This document shows, one piece after another, positions 47,534-57,962 of a stretch of 64,000 nucleotides of DNA. The notes below the pieces were generated by a model. That model saw only the letters and a list, made by a program, of their open reading frames with translations. It made no database searches and was not told the DNA's origin. The DNA lies in NCBI RefSeq assembly GCF_016756535.1, contig NZ_AP023247.1, forward strand, positions 2,852,501 through 2,916,500. The letters are read 5' to 3'. This DNA comes from Mesorhizobium sp. 131-2-1. GTDB lineage: Bacteria; Pseudomonadota; Alphaproteobacteria; Rhizobiales; Rhizobiaceae. The translations under genes were made by a program, and so were the position numbers. Every line of letters begins with the position of its first letter. Positions within the stretch are counted from its first letter, which is position 1.

Positions 47534-49038
47534 TGACCGCCTGGCCAATCCTCTCGCTGGTCACCTTCCTGCCGCTGGTGGGGGTGCTGCTCATCCTGTT
47601 TATCAACGATGACAGTGAAAACGCGCGCCGCAACATCCGCGCCATCGCGCTGTGGACGACGGGCATCACCTTCATCATCTCGCTGTTCATCTGGAAGGGT
47701 TTCGACAATTCGCAGGCCGGCTTCCAGTTCGTCGAGAAGTTCGCCTGGCTGGATTCCGGCATCTCCTACCATATGGGCGTCGACGGCATCTCGATGCTGT
47801 TCGTCATCCTCACCACCTTCCTGATGCCGCTCTGCATCCTGGCCTCGTGGGAAGCGATCGAGAAGCGAGTCAAGGCCTACATGATCGCCTTCCTGCTGCT
47901 GGAAACGCTGATGATCGGCGTGTTCTGCGCGCTCGACATCGTGCTGTTCTACGTCTTCTTCGAAGCTGGCCTGATCCCGATGTTCATCATCATCGGCGTC
48001 TGGGGCGGCAAGCGGCGCGTCTACGCCTCGTTCAAGTTCTTCCTCTATACGCTAGCAGGCTCGGTGCTGATGCTGCTCGCCATCATGGCGATGTTCTTCC
48101 AGTCCGGAACCACCGACATCACGACGCTCCTGACGCACAACTTCCCGGCCAACATGCAGACCTGGCTGTGGCTCGCCTTCTTCGCCTCCTTCGCGGTGAA
48201 GATGCCGATGTGGCCGGTGCACACCTGGCTGCCGGACGCGCACGTCGAGGCGCCGACGGCGGGCTCGGTGATCCTGGCCGCCATCCTGCTGAAGATGGGC
48301 GGGTACGGCTTCCTGCGCTTCTCGCTGCCGATGTTCCCGCTGGCGTCGGAGATGTTCGCGCCGCTGGTGTTCACGCTCTCGGTCGTCGCCATCATCTACA
48401 CCTCGCTGGTGGCGCTGATGCAGGAGGACATGAAGAAGCTGATCGCCTATTCGTCGGTCGCCCATATGGGCTTCGTCACCATGGGCATCTTCGCCATGAA
48501 CCAGGAAGGGGTGCAGGGCGCGATCTTCCAGATGCTCAGCCACGGCCTCGTGTCGGGCGCGCTGTTCCTTTGCGTCGGCGTCATCTACGACCGCATGCAC
48601 ACGCGCGAGATCGACGCCTATGGCGGGCTGGTCAACAACATGCCGAAATACGCCACCGTGTTCATGGTCTTCACCATGGCCAATGTCGGCCTGCCCGGCA
48701 CCAGCGGCTTCGTCGGCGAGTTCCTGACCATGCTCGGCGTGTTCCGGGTCAACACCTGGGTGGCGTTCTTCGCCGCCACCGGCGTCATCCTGTCGGCCGC
48801 CTATGCGCTCTGGCTCTATCGCCGGGTGATCTTCGGCGCGCTGACCAAGGACAGCCTGAAGGGCCTGCTCGACCTCTCCACGCGCGAGAAGGCGATCATC
48901 TATCCGCTGGTGGTGCTGGTCATCTTCTTCGGCGTCTACCCGGCGCCGGTCTTCGATGCGACGGCCGCTTCGGTCAAGGCGCTCGTCACCAACGTCACCG
49001 CATCCATCAATACCGCGCAGACCGCGGCGGCGAACTGA
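47533..49038 (+). CDS. nuoM: NADH-quinone oxidoreductase subunit M
   Basis: The protein has 501 residues and 13-14 helices and is an antiporter-like proton pump. Signatures are [19 protein letters not shown] (Glu in helix 5), [20 protein letters not shown], and [14 protein letters not shown]. It overlaps nuoL by 1 nt and precedes nuoN by 18 bp. Confidence 0.97.
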   Translation: MTAWPILSLVTFLPLVGVLLILFINDDSENARRNIRAIALWTTGITFIISLFIWKGFDNSQAGFQFVEKFAWLDSGISYHMGVDGISMLFVILTTFLMPLCILASWEAIEKRVKAYMIAFLLLETLMIGVFCALDIVLFYVFFEAGLIPMFIIIGVWGGKRRVYASFKFFLYTLAGSVLMLLAIMAMFFQSGTTDITTLLTHNFPANMQTWLWLAFFASFAVKMPMWPVHTWLPDAHVEAPTAGSVILAAILLKMGGYGFLRFSLPMFPLASEMFAPLVFTLSVVAIIYTSLVALMQEDMKKLIAYSSVAHMGFVTMGIFAMNQEGVQGAIFQMLSHGLVSGALFLCVGVIYDRMHTREIDAYGGLVNNMPKYATVFMVFTMANVGLPGTSGFVGEFLTMLGVFRVNTWVAFFAATGVILSAAYALWLYRRVIFGALTKDSLKGLLDLSTREKAIIYPLVVLVIFFGVYPAPVFDATAASVKALVTNVTASINTAQTAAAN

Positions 49039-49056
49039 CCGGGGATATCGCGAACC

Positions 49057-50493
49057 ATGACGTCGGACCTTCTCTCCAGCCTTTCGCTCTCGACGCCGGA
49101 GCTTATCCTCGCCATCGGCGCGCTGGCGCTGTTGATGGTGGGCGCCTATTCGCGCTCCGACACGACCATGACGGTGACCGGCCTTGCCGTTGCCATACTG
49201 GTGCTCGCCGGCTTCTGGGTGGCCACTTCCAGCGGGCAGGGCACGGCCTATGGTAGCGCCTTCGTCCAGGATTCCTTCGCCCGCTTCATGAAGATGCTGG
49301 CGCTGATCGGCTCGGCGGTGACGTTGGTCATGTCAATGCGCTTCGCCAAGCAGGAGCATTTCGACAAGTTCGAATATCCGGTGCTGATCCTGCTCTGCAC
49401 GCTCGGCATGATGCTGATGATCTCGGCCAACGGCATGATCGGGCTCTATCTCGGCCTCGAATTGCAGTCGCTGGCGATCTACGTGCTGGCGGCGATCAAC
49501 CGCGACAGCGTCCGCTCGACCGAGGCGGGCCTCAAATATTTCGTGCTCGGCGCGCTGTCGTCGGGCATGCTGCTCTACGGCATCTCGCTGATCTACGGCT
49601 ACACCGGCAACACCGGTTTCCAGGAGATCGCCAGCGCCCTCGGCAGCGGCGAGCGCCAGCTCGGCCTGGTCTTCGGCCTGGTCTTTGTGCTGGCCGGCCT
49701 CGCCTTCAAGATCTCGGCGGTGCCGTTCCACATGTGGACGCCGGACGTCTATGAGGGTGCGCCGACCCCAGTGACGGCCTTCCTGGCGGCGGCGCCGAAG
49801 ATGGCAGCGATGGCACTGATCGTGCGCGTCACCATGGGCGCGTTCAAACCGATCGCGTCGGACTGGCAGCAGATCATCGTCTTCATCTCGATCGCCTCGA
49901 TGGCGCTCGGCGCCTTCGCGGCGATCGGCCAGACCAACATCAAGCGGCTGATGGCCTATTCCTCGATCGGTCACATGGGCTACGCGCTGGTCGGTCTTGC
50001 CGCCAACAGCCAGGCCGGCGTGCGCGGCGTCGCCATCTACATGCTGATCTATCTGGTGATGACGCTCGGCACCTTCGCCTTCATCCTCGCCATGCGGCGT
50101 AAGGAGGGTAATGTCGAGCAGATCAGCGATCTCGCCGGCCTCGCCTCGACCAATCCGATCATGGCGACGATCCTCACCATCCTGATGTTCTCGCTGGCCG
50201 GCATTCCGCCGCTCGCCGGCTTCTGGGGGAAGTGGTACGTCTTCCTCGCCGCCATCAACGCCAATCTCTACGCGCTGGCGATCATCGGCGTTCTGGCCTC
50301 GGTGGTGGGCGCCTACTATTATCTGCGCATCATCAAGATCATGTGGTTCGACGAGCCGGTCGGCGGTTTCGTGCCGATGGCCAGCGAACTGCGCCTCGTG
50401 CTTGGCGTCAGCGGCGCCTTCGTGCTGTTCTACGTGCTGATCGGCGGGCCGATCGGCACCTATGCCGAAGCCGCGGCGAAGACCTTCTTCTGA
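49057..50493 (+). CDS. nuoN: NADH-quinone oxidoreductase subunit N
   Basis: The protein has 478 residues and 13-14 helices and is the third antiporter-like subunit, next to NuoK. Signatures are [40 protein letters not shown] and [20 protein letters not shown]. It closes the nuo set; birA follows after 4 bp, so birA and rnj may share its transcript. Confidence 0.97.
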   Translation: MTSDLLSSLSLSTPELILAIGALALLMVGAYSRSDTTMTVTGLAVAILVLAGFWVATSSGQGTAYGSAFVQDSFARFMKMLALIGSAVTLVMSMRFAKQEHFDKFEYPVLILLCTLGMMLMISANGMIGLYLGLELQSLAIYVLAAINRDSVRSTEAGLKYFVLGALSSGMLLYGISLIYGYTGNTGFQEIASALGSGERQLGLVFGLVFVLAGLAFKISAVPFHMWTPDVYEGAPTPVTAFLAAAPKMAAMALIVRVTMGAFKPIASDWQQIIVFISIASMALGAFAAIGQTNIKRLMAYSSIGHMGYALVGLAANSQAGVRGVAIYMLIYLVMTLGTFAFILAMRRKEGNVEQISDLAGLASTNPIMATILTILMFSLAGIPPLAGFWGKWYVFLAAINANLYALAIIGVLASVVGAYYYLRIIKIMWFDEPVGGFVPMASELRLVLGVSGAFVLFYVLIGGPIGTYAEAAAKTFF

Positions 50494-50497
50494 CGGG

Positions 50498-51319
50498 ATG
50501 GCGTTTCGGCTGGCTCCAACCGCGGCGTCGGAAGGGTTCCGGCTCGAAGCCCATGACACGGTCGGCTCGACCAACGCGCTGGCGCTCGCCCATGCGCGGG
50601 AAGGGGATCCGGGCAAGCTCTGGGTCGTCTCCAAGAAGCAGGAAAGCGGGCGCGGCCGGCGCGGCCGGGCCTGGGCGACGCCCGAAGGCAATCTGGCGGC
50701 TACGCTGCTTCTGGTCACCGGCGGCGAGTTGCGGCTTGCCGCGACGCTCGGCTTCGTCGCCGGACTGGCGCTTGCCGACGCGCTCGATGCCGTGGTGCCG
50801 CAAGGCCGGATCGCGATCGGCCTCGACGGCGCCAGTCAGGGCAAGAACCGCTTCGAGCTGAAATGGCCGAACGACGTGCTCGCCTCCGGCGCCAAGCTTG
50901 CCGGCATCCTGCTGGAATCGGCGCTGCTCGAGGGCGGCCGCGCCGCGGTCGCGGTCGGCATCGGCGTCAATGTGGTGGCATATCCCGAGGATTTGCCGTA
51001 TCCGGCAACATCGCTGCGCGCGCTTGGCGCAGCCTGCGATGCCGAAACCCTGTTCCTGGCGCTGTCGGATGCCTGGAACGAGAATGCCAGGGTGTGGGAC
51101 GAAGGGCGCGGGCTTGCCGCCATCAGACGGCGCTGGCTGGCGCGCGCCGCGGGGCTCGGCGGCGAGGTTGCTGTCAGGGTTGACGGTAATGTGGTGCGCG
51201 GGACGTTCGAGACCATTGACGAGGACTGCCGTTTCGTGATCCGCGACGATGAGGGATCTGTCGTGACGATCGCCGCCGGCGACGTGCATTTCGGCGCTGT
51301 CGCGTCGGCTCAGAGATAA
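50498..51319 (+). CDS. birA: Biotin--[acetyl-CoA carboxylase] ligase
   Basis: The protein has 273 residues. It activates biotin to biotinyl-AMP and attaches it to carboxyl-carrier proteins. The motifs are VGSTNALALAHARE, KKQESGRGRRGRAWATPEGN (the GRGRRGR adenylate loop), and FELKWPNDVLASGAKLAGIL. The N-terminal DNA-binding domain of E. coli BirA is missing, so it acts only as a ligase. ATG 50498 lies 4 bp after nuoN, and ligase activity has no special tie to complex I; the link nuoN-birA-rnj is common in alphaproteobacteria. Confidence 0.94.
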   Translation: MAFRLAPTAASEGFRLEAHDTVGSTNALALAHAREGDPGKLWVVSKKQESGRGRRGRAWATPEGNLAATLLLVTGGELRLAATLGFVAGLALADALDAVVPQGRIAIGLDGASQGKNRFELKWPNDVLASGAKLAGILLESALLEGGRAAVAVGIGVNVVAYPEDLPYPATSLRALGAACDAETLFLALSDAWNENARVWDEGRGLAAIRRRWLARAAGLGGEVAVRVDGNVVRGTFETIDEDCRFVIRDDEGSVVTIAAGDVHFGAVASAQR

Positions 51320-51353
51320 CGGGCTGGCCTGGACGGCCAGGAAGGGAAGAAAC

Positions 51354-53024
51354 ATGGCGAAAGCGGAAAACGCCGAACTCGTCTTCGTGCCGCTTGGCGG
51401 CGTCGGCGAGATCGGCATGAACTTCGCCCTCTATGGCTACGGGCCGGCCGATGCGCGCGAGTGGATCGTCGTCGATGTCGGCGTCACCTTTCCCGACGCG
51501 GCGCATCCCGGCGTTGACCTGATCCTGCCCGACACCCGCTTCATCGAGGAGAACCTCGACAAACTGCGCGGCATCGTCATCACCCACGCGCATGAGGACC
51601 ATTACGGCGCGCTGCTGGACATCTGGCCGCGGCTGAAAGCGCCGGTCTGGATGACGCCGTTCACCGCCGGCCTGCTGGAGGCCAAGCGGCAGGGCGAGCA
51701 GAACGCGGCGAAGGTGCCGGCGATGATCTACCGGGCCGGCGAGAAATTCACCATCGGGCCATTCGAGATCGAGGCCATCCCGGTCGCCCACTCCATCCCC
51801 GAGCCGATGTCGCTGGCCATCACCACGCCGGCCGGCACCGTCATCCATACCGGAGACTGGAAGATCGATCCGGAGCCGACGATCGGCCCGAAGACCGACG
51901 AGGCGCGCTTCCGCGCCTATGGCGACAAGGGCGTGCTGGCGCTGATCTGCGATTCCACCAACGCGCTGCGGGAGGGGGAGTCACCGTCCGAGGTTGCGGT
52001 CGGCGAGGGGCTCAAGGGCGTCATCCAGAGCGCCAAGGGCCGCGTCGCCGTCACCACCTTCTCCTCCAATGTCGGCCGCATCGTTTCCATCGCCAGGGCG
52101 GCGCGCGATGCCGGGCGCCAGTGCCTGGTGCTCGGCCGCTCGCTGAAGCGCGTCATCGATGTCGCCGGCGAGCTCGGCTACATGGATGGGCTGCCGGAAT
52201 TCATCGCCGAGGAGGACTACGGCTTCATCCCGCGCGAGAACCTGGTCATCATCTGCACCGGCAGCCAGGGCGAGCCGCTGGCCGCGCTTGCGAAAATGTC
52301 GCGCGACGAGATGAAGTCGGTGGCGCTGACGGCCGGCGACACGGTGGTGTTTTCCTCGCGCACCATTCCCGGCAACGAGAAGGCGATCCTCGAGATCAAG
52401 AACCGCCTCATCGACCAGGGCATGAAGATCATCGAGGATGGCGACGCGCTGGTGCATGTCTCCGGCCATCCGCGCCGCAGCGAATTGCGCAAGATGTATG
52501 AATGGGTGCGGCCGCAGATCGGCGTGCCGGTGCATGGCGAGGCGGCGCATCTGGTGGCGCAGGGCTCGCTGATGTCGATGTCCGGCATCGGCCAGGTGGC
52601 GCAGGTGCGCGACGGCGACATGCTGAGGCTCTATCCGGGCGCGGCCACCATCATCGACCAGGTGCCGTTCGGCCGCGTCTACAAGGACGGCCGGCTGATC
52701 GGCTCCGACCAGGCCATGGGCATTCGCGACCGGCGCAAGCTGTCCTTTGCCGGCCATGTCGCGGTCAACGTCGTGCTCGACGACAAATACGAGCTTGCCG
52801 GCGATCCCGACCTGGTGGCGATCGGCGTTGCCGAAGCGGACGCCAGGGGCGAGACGCTGGAGGACCTTATGCTCGATGCGGCAATCGGCGCCGTGGACTC
52901 GATCCCCCGTCAGCGCCGAAAAGACCTCGACCTCGTGCAGGAGGCGGTGCGTCGCGCGGTGCGCGGCGCCGCCAACGAAGCCTGGGGCAAGAAGCCGCTG
53001 GTGACGGTGTTCGTCACGCGGTGA
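51354..53024 (+). CDS. rnj: Ribonuclease J
   Basis: The protein has 556 residues and is a metallo-beta-lactamase/beta-CASP ribonuclease with 5'-3' exo- and endonuclease activity in RNA processing. The zinc motif ITHAHEDHYGALLDIW lies near residue 78; VIHTGDWKIDP, LICDSTNALREG and HVSGHPRRSELRKMYEW are the later family motifs. GGAAGGGAAGAAAC precedes the start. The C-terminal domain is present. It follows birA by 34 bp. Confidence 0.95.
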   Translation: MAKAENAELVFVPLGGVGEIGMNFALYGYGPADAREWIVVDVGVTFPDAAHPGVDLILPDTRFIEENLDKLRGIVITHAHEDHYGALLDIWPRLKAPVWMTPFTAGLLEAKRQGEQNAAKVPAMIYRAGEKFTIGPFEIEAIPVAHSIPEPMSLAITTPAGTVIHTGDWKIDPEPTIGPKTDEARFRAYGDKGVLALICDSTNALREGESPSEVAVGEGLKGVIQSAKGRVAVTTFSSNVGRIVSIARAARDAGRQCLVLGRSLKRVIDVAGELGYMDGLPEFIAEEDYGFIPRENLVIICTGSQGEPLAALAKMSRDEMKSVALTAGDTVVFSSRTIPGNEKAILEIKNRLIDQGMKIIEDGDALVHVSGHPRRSELRKMYEWVRPQIGVPVHGEAAHLVAQGSLMSMSGIGQVAQVRDGDMLRLYPGAATIIDQVPFGRVYKDGRLIGSDQAMGIRDRRKLSFAGHVAVNVVLDDKYELAGDPDLVAIGVAEADARGETLEDLMLDAAIGAVDSIPRQRRKDLDLVQEAVRRAVRGAANEAWGKKPLVTVFVTR

Positions 53025-53028
53025 CGAA

Positions 53029-53126
53029 CAAGGGAATAGGGGAGTAAGGCAGTAGGGCAGTAGGGAAAAGGTGATCAAGCCGACATTTTCCCTTACTGCC
53101 GTACTGCCCTATTGCCTTACTGCCTT
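53029..53126. repeat. Octamer-repeat palindrome (AGGGCAGT type)
   Basis: Left of centre lie tandem 8-mers GGGGAGTA-AGGCAGTA-GGGCAGTA-GGGAAAA; right of centre their complements (TTTTCCCT-TACTGCCG-TACTGCCC-TATTGCCT-TACTGCCT) run the other way, with one more unit. The arms can pair for about 25-30 bp around a 16-nt loop. It fills the whole gap between rnj and mce. The unit AGGGCAGT equals the 8-bp repeat known from Brucella variable-number (HOOF-Print) loci. Confidence 0.85.
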
Positions 53127-53137
53127 GAGGAAAACCA

Positions 53138-53542
53138 ATGCTCGGACGCCTCAACCATGTCGCGCTGGCCGTGCCGGATCTGGCAGCGGCGATCGCCGCC
53201 TATCGCGATAGGCTCGGCGCGCGACTGAGCGCGCCGCAGGCGCTGCCGGAACATGGGGTCACCGTGGTGTTCGTCGACGTCGGCAACACCAAGATCGAGT
53301 TGCTGGAGCCGTTGGGCGAGAACTCGCCGATCGCGGCGTTCCTGGACAAGAACCCCTCGGGCGGCATGCACCATGTGTGCTATGAGGTGGACGACATCCT
53401 GGCCGCGCGCGACCAGCTCAAGGCCAGCGGCGCGCGCGTGCTGGGCGACGGCAACCCGAAGACCGGCGCGCACGGCAAGCCGGTGCTGTTCCTGCACCCC
53501 AAGGACTTCTTCGGCACGCTGGTCGAACTGGAGCAATCATGA
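53138..53542 (+). CDS. mce: Methylmalonyl-CoA epimerase
   Basis: The protein has 134 residues, with a paired glyoxalase/vicinal oxygen chelate fold: MLGRLNHVALAVPDLAAAIA, and KIELLEPLGENSPIAAFLDK, HHVCYEVDDI and GKPVLFLHPKDFFGTLVELE, which supply the metal-binding His and Glu. It interconverts (R)- and (S)-methylmalonyl-CoA in propionate use, ahead of the B12-dependent mutase; this ties loosely to the cobalamin cluster. TTGAGGAAAACC precedes the start. It overlaps the DUF1467 gene by 4 nt. Confidence 0.93.
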   Translation: MLGRLNHVALAVPDLAAAIAAYRDRLGARLSAPQALPEHGVTVVFVDVGNTKIELLEPLGENSPIAAFLDKNPSGGMHHVCYEVDDILAARDQLKASGARVLGDGNPKTGAHGKPVLFLHPKDFFGTLVELEQS

Positions 53543-53823
53543 GCTGGGTTTCGTTCATCGCGCTGTTCTTCGCCACCTGGTGGGTGGTGCTGTTCGCCGT
53601 GCTGCCGTTCAGCCTGCGCACGCAGGACGAGGACAAGGACGTGACGCTGGGCACCGTTCCGAGCGCGCCGCGCGGGCCGCATATGCTGCGCGCGGTGTTC
53701 CGCACGACGATCGCCACGCTTGTCCTGCTCGGGATATTTTACGGTATCACGCGCGGCCTGGGCCTCGGCATCGACGACATCCCGCACATCGTGCCGGACT
53801 TCAACCAGACGCCCAAGCACTAA
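53539..53823 (+). CDS. DUF1467 family small membrane protein
   Basis: The protein has 94 residues. Two hydrophobic segments are seen: FIALFFATWWVVLFAVLPFS and FRTTIATLVLLGIFYGITRG, joined by a polar loop with DEDKDVTLGTVPSAPRGP, the DUF1467 hallmark. The family is found through alphaproteobacteria next to mce and proS; its role is unknown. The start overlaps the mce stop by 4 nt (ATGA), suggesting coupling. Confidence 0.85.
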   Translation: MSWVSFIALFFATWWVVLFAVLPFSLRTQDEDKDVTLGTVPSAPRGPHMLRAVFRTTIATLVLLGIFYGITRGLGLGIDDIPHIVPDFNQTPKH

Positions 53824-53952
53824 GGGCGCCTAGTCCGCCCGTAGTCATCCCGTTCGCGCTGCCGGAAATCTATAGCCGGCTGTCGAACTCCCGTTGCGAT
53901 GACGCAGGGTAAAGCAGTTTGGCAACCTGCCAGGCTAAGCAGATGATTGCAC

Positions 53953-53982
53953 AAAAAAAATGCAAGGCACGAGGCCTTGCAA
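53953..53982 (-). terminator. Strong intrinsic terminator, minus strand
   Basis: Read on the minus strand, TTGCAAGGC-CTCGT-GCCTTGCA forms an 8-9 bp stem and is followed by TTTTTTTTGTGC. No minus-strand protein gene precedes it, which points to a non-coding transcript. Confidence 0.8.
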
Positions 53983-54102
53983 TTTAAACGCGTCCGATCT
54001 GTTTCCGGTGTCCGGCGGCAGCGAGTGACCGCGCCTAGATCGCATCCTCCCAAGACTTTGACCGCGTAGGAGAGCAGATTATTTTCCGCTCTCTCGGTTA
54101 TC
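53953..54102 (-). ncRNA. Candidate small RNA upstream of proS, minus strand
   Basis: A transcript of about 150 nt is inferred. It would run from just after a promoter-like pair at 54109-54138 to the T-run terminator at 53953. It has internal stems (GAGAGC/GCTCTC) and the purine-rich stretch GGGAGGATG, but no open frame with a ribosome site. I cannot match it to a named rhizobial family by eye; the size fits a trans-acting RNA or 6S-like RNA, but 6S-like pairing of its ends was not seen. Confidence 0.45.
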
Positions 54103-54108
54103 GGGGCA

Positions 54109-54138
54109 CACTAGCCTAAGGCAGATGAAATTGTCACG
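54109..54138 (-). promoter_or_regulatory. Promoter-like sequence for the candidate small RNA
   Basis: On the minus strand CGTGAC (54133-54138) and CTAGTG (54109-54114) are 18 bp apart, near the rhizobial sigma-70 pattern CTTGAC-N17-CTATAT. The -10 match is partial. The predicted start lies about 7 bp on, near 54102. Confidence 0.4.
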
Positions 54139-54344
54139 AAGAATTTTGCCCGCAAACGGGCAATATCGTGCTGCAGTGCACAATAGTACGGCAGGCCTTG
54201 CTTGTGAAACGATCAACCGGGCGTATGCGGCACTTCGGCAACCCGTTCGGGTTTCCAATCCGCCATGAAATGGCTATGAAGCCGGGGCAAGCAGCCCATG
54301 CCGCGCCGATTCCGGCGAGGCCATCCTCTCTTACGGACCAGTCC

Positions 54345-55673
54345 ATGCGTTTGTCGCGCTATTTCCTGCCCATTCTCAAAGAAAATCCGCGTGAGGCCGA
54401 GATCGTCTCGCACCGGCTGATGCTGCGCGCCGGCATGATCCGCCAGCAGGGGCAGGGCAGCTTCTCCTGGCTGCCGCTCGGCAAGCGGGTGCTGGACAAG
54501 GTTTGCCGGATCATCCGCGAGGAGCAGGACCGGGCGGGCGCCCTGGAGATCCTGATGCCGACCATCCAGTCGGCCGAGCTGTGGCGTGAAAGCGGCCGCT
54601 ACGACGACTATGGCAAGGAGATGCTGCGCATCAAGGACCGGCAGGAGCGCGAGATGCTCTACGGGCCGACCAACGAGGAGATGGTCACCGAGATCTTCCG
54701 CGCCTATGTGAAGTCCTACAAAGACCTACCGCTCAACCTCTACCACATCCAGTGGAAGTTCCGTGACGAGGTGCGGCCGCGATTCGGCGTCATGCGCAGC
54801 AGGGAATTCCTGATGAAGGACGCCTATTCCTTCGACCTCAACTATGAGGGCGCCAAGGCCGCCTACAACCGGATGTTCGTCTCCTATCTGAGGACGTTCA
54901 CGCGCATGGGGCTGCAGGCTATCCCGATGCGCGCCGACACTGGGCCGATCGGCGGCGACCTCAGCCACGAATTCATCATCCTGGCCGACACCGGCGAGAG
55001 CCAGGTCTTCTGCCATCGCGACTATCTTTCGCTGGCCGTGCCGGGGGCGAAGACCGACTTCGCCAACGACGCCGAGATCGCCGACATCGTCAAGACGTGG
55101 ACGACGCCTTATGCCGCCACCGACGAAATGCATGACGAGGCGGCCTGGGAAAAGCTCTCCGAGGGCGACAAAGTCTCGGCGCGCGGCATCGAGGTCGGCC
55201 ATATCTTCCATTTCGGCGAGAAGTATTCCATGCCGATGGGCGCCAAGGTGACCGGCCCCGACGGAAAGGATCATTTCGCCTCGGGCGGGTCCTACGGCAT
55301 CGGCCCGTCGCGGCTGGTCGCCGCGATCATCGAGGCGAGCCATGACGACAACGGCATCATCTGGCCCGACGCGGTGGCGCCGTTCGACGTCGGCCTGATC
55401 AACATGAAGGCGGGCGACACCGAATGCGACCGCGTCTGCGACGAGCTTTACGACGCGCTCTCCGCCGCCGGCAAGGACGTGCTCTATGACGACACCGACC
55501 AGCGGCCGGGCGGCAAGTTCGCCACCGCGGACCTGATCGGCCTGCCCTTGCAGGTGATCGTCGGGCCGCGCGGCGTGGCCGCCGGCGAGATCGAGATCAA
55601 GAACCGCCGGACCGGCGAGCGCGAGACGCTGCCGGTCGAGGCGGCGAAGAAGCGCCTCGGTATCGCCGCATGA
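54345..55673 (+). CDS. proS: Prolyl-tRNA synthetase
   Basis: The protein has 442 residues, the short alphaproteobacterial/eukaryote-like form without the editing insertion. Class II motifs are seen: [19 protein letters not shown] (motif 1 region), [27 protein letters not shown] is the motif 2 region (from about residue 138), and [20 protein letters not shown] is motif 3. ATG 54345 begins at the usual MRLSRYFLP. The protein ends 4 nt into lolC (ATGA). Confidence 0.97.
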   Translation: MRLSRYFLPILKENPREAEIVSHRLMLRAGMIRQQGQGSFSWLPLGKRVLDKVCRIIREEQDRAGALEILMPTIQSAELWRESGRYDDYGKEMLRIKDRQEREMLYGPTNEEMVTEIFRAYVKSYKDLPLNLYHIQWKFRDEVRPRFGVMRSREFLMKDAYSFDLNYEGAKAAYNRMFVSYLRTFTRMGLQAIPMRADTGPIGGDLSHEFIILADTGESQVFCHRDYLSLAVPGAKTDFANDAEIADIVKTWTTPYAATDEMHDEAAWEKLSEGDKVSARGIEVGHIFHFGEKYSMPMGAKVTGPDGKDHFASGGSYGIGPSRLVAAIIEASHDDNGIIWPDAVAPFDVGLINMKAGDTECDRVCDELYDALSAAGKDVLYDDTDQRPGGKFATADLIGLPLQVIVGPRGVAAGEIEIKNRRTGERETLPVEAAKKRLGIAA

Positions 55674-56970
55674 GCCAAGCGGCAGCAGCCAAAGCCCCGG
55701 CCGTCAAAGCCCCAGCGGCTGGCGCCTTTTCGGTGTTCGAGCGCATGGTTGCGTGGCGCTACCTGCGCTCGCGCCGCAAGGAGACGGTGATCTCGGTCAT
55801 CGCCTCGATCTCTTTCCTCGGCATCATGCTGGGGGTGGCGACGCTGATCGTCGTCATGGCGGTGATGAACGGGTTCCGCGCCGAGCTGCTGACCCGCATC
55901 CTCGGCGTCAACGGCCATCTGATCGCGCAGCCGCTCGATTCGCCGCTGGAGGACTATGCCCAGGTGGCGAGCCGGATCAACGGCGTGGCCGGCGTCAAAT
56001 ATGCCATTCCGCTGATCGACGGCCAGGTGCTGGCGCAAGGCAATGTCGGCGGCGGCAGCGGCGCACTGGTGCGCGGCATTCGCGGCGAGGACCTCGGTAA
56101 GATCTCGATCGTCTCCAGCAATATCAGGCAGGGCACACTCGACGGCTTCGACACCGGAGAGGGCGTGGCGATCGGCAAGCGCATGGCGGAGAATCTCGGT
56201 CTCGTGCTCGGCGACACCATCACGCTGATCTCGCCTGAAGGCGACGTGACGCCGCTTGGCACGACGCCACGCATGAAGGGCTACAAGATCGCGGCGATCT
56301 TCGAGGTCGGCATGTCGGAGTATGACAGCTCGATCGTCTACATGCCGTTTTCGGAGGCGCAGCTCTATTTCAACATGGACGGCCGGGCGCAGACCATCGA
56401 GATCTATGTCGACAATCCCGACGATGTCGACGCTCTGAAGCCGCTGGTCGAGCAGGCGGCGCAGCGGCCGATCGACCTTGTCGACTGGCGGCAGCGCAAC
56501 GAGACGTTCTTCTCGGCGCTGCAGGTCGAGCGCAACGTGATGTTCATGATCCTGACGCTGATCGTGCTGGTGGCGGCGCTGAACATCATTTCCGGCCTGG
56601 TGATGCTGGTGAAGGACAAGGGCCATGACATCGCCATCCTGCGCACGATGGGTGCCTCGCGTGGCGCCATCCTGCGCATCTTCCTGATGACGGGGGCGGC
56701 GATCGGCGTCACCGGGACCGTCGCGGGCGTCCTGCTCGGCGTCGTCATCTGCCTCAACATCGAATCGATCCGCCAGTTCTTCTCCTGGATGACGGGCAGG
56801 ATCCTGTTCAATCCCGAGCTCTATTTCCTCAGCCAATTGCCGGCGAAGATGGACCCGCGCGAGACGACCTATGTCGTCATCATGGCGCTGGTGCTCTCCT
56901 TCCTGGCGACGGTGTTTCCGGCATGGCGGGCGGCCCGCCTCGATCCGGTCGAAGCCTTGAGGTACGAGTG

Positions 56971-56971
<1 letters not shown>
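55670..56971 (+). CDS. lolC: Lipoprotein-releasing system transmembrane protein (LolC/LolE type)
   Basis: The protein has 433 residues. It has the MacB/LolC layout: helix 1 around [20 protein letters not shown], a large periplasmic domain, then three helices ([20 protein letters not shown], ... [19 protein letters not shown]). With LolD it extracts lipoproteins from the inner membrane for LolA. A single LolC/E-like gene, rather than a LolC-LolE pair, suggests a homodimer (LolF-like). Its first 15 residues are Ala/Pro/Lys-rich. It overlaps proS by 4 nt and lolD by 1 nt. Confidence 0.93.
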
Positions 56972-57651
<680 letters not shown>

Positions 57652-57654
57652 GAC

Positions 57655-57794
57655 GGCACATTGATATTCAGGTGAGGCCGGCTTGCAAACGGCGGCTTCC
57701 TGCGCTTCCGGTGCTCACGTACTTTGAGTACGCTCCGCTCCGGTTCTCGGAATCCACCATTTTCAGCTCGGCCTGACCTGAACCTCGACGTGCC
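57655..57794. repeat. Long imperfect palindromic intergenic element, copy 2
   Basis: This 140-bp copy begins GGCACATTGATATTCAGGTG and ends CAGGTCAGGCCG on the other strand (outer arms GGCAC and GTGCC). Middle blocks CTTCCGGTGCTCACG and GCTCCGCTCCGGTTCTCG match copy 1 at 7297-7433. It starts 3 bp after the lolD stop, the same setting as copy 1. Confidence 0.85.
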
Positions 57795-57905
57795 TTGGCT
57801 GGCGCCGGCAATTCATTGGCCAGCGCAGGCATACATCCCGTCAACCTTTCCTTAACCCTGCCGAATTGAGTGCCCGGAATTTCCGGTAGCGCCTTTTTGC
57901 GATCG

Positions 57906-57940
57906 TTGACATTCGAACAAAATTAGAACAAAATACGAAC
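57906..57940 (+). promoter_or_regulatory. Promoter with triple LexA half-sites (SOS box)
   Basis: GAAC occurs at 57915, 57926 and 57937, each spaced by exactly 7 bp, i.e. GAAC-N7-GAAC-N7-GAAC. This equals two overlapping copies of the alphaproteobacterial LexA box (GTTC-N7-GTTC on the other strand). A TTGACA at 57906-57911 is the likely -35 box, so the LexA sites cover the promoter core. The next gene starts 22 bp after the last half-site. Confidence 0.85.
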
Positions 57941-57962
57941 ATACTAACAACTGGAGAGAGTT

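Larger units (their letters stand above)
53824..54344. other. 521-bp gap between DUF1467 gene and proS
   Basis: No credible protein gene is seen; in-frame codons upstream of the proS start have no ribosome site or family match. It is less GC-rich than average and contains hairpins: a T-run terminator on the minus strand at 53953-53982, GAGAGC/GCTCTC at about 54070-54093, and TTGCCCG/CGGGCAA near 54146-54162. A minus-strand small RNA is proposed for its centre. The promoter of proS should lie in the last 200 bp. Confidence 0.5.

Noticed and set aside
45530..47548. A 672-codon minus-strand open frame opposite nuoL
   Set aside because: Hydrophobic membrane codons read backwards give long charged open frames in GC-rich DNA. 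nuoL has all family motifs, and the antisense product is a His/Asp/Arg-rich sequence without similarity to known folds.
53953..54102. Assigning the minus-strand transcript as 6S RNA or a named rhizobial small RNA
   Set aside because: The 5' and 3' ends do not show the long closing stem and central bubble of 6S RNA, and I could not match a named family by eye.
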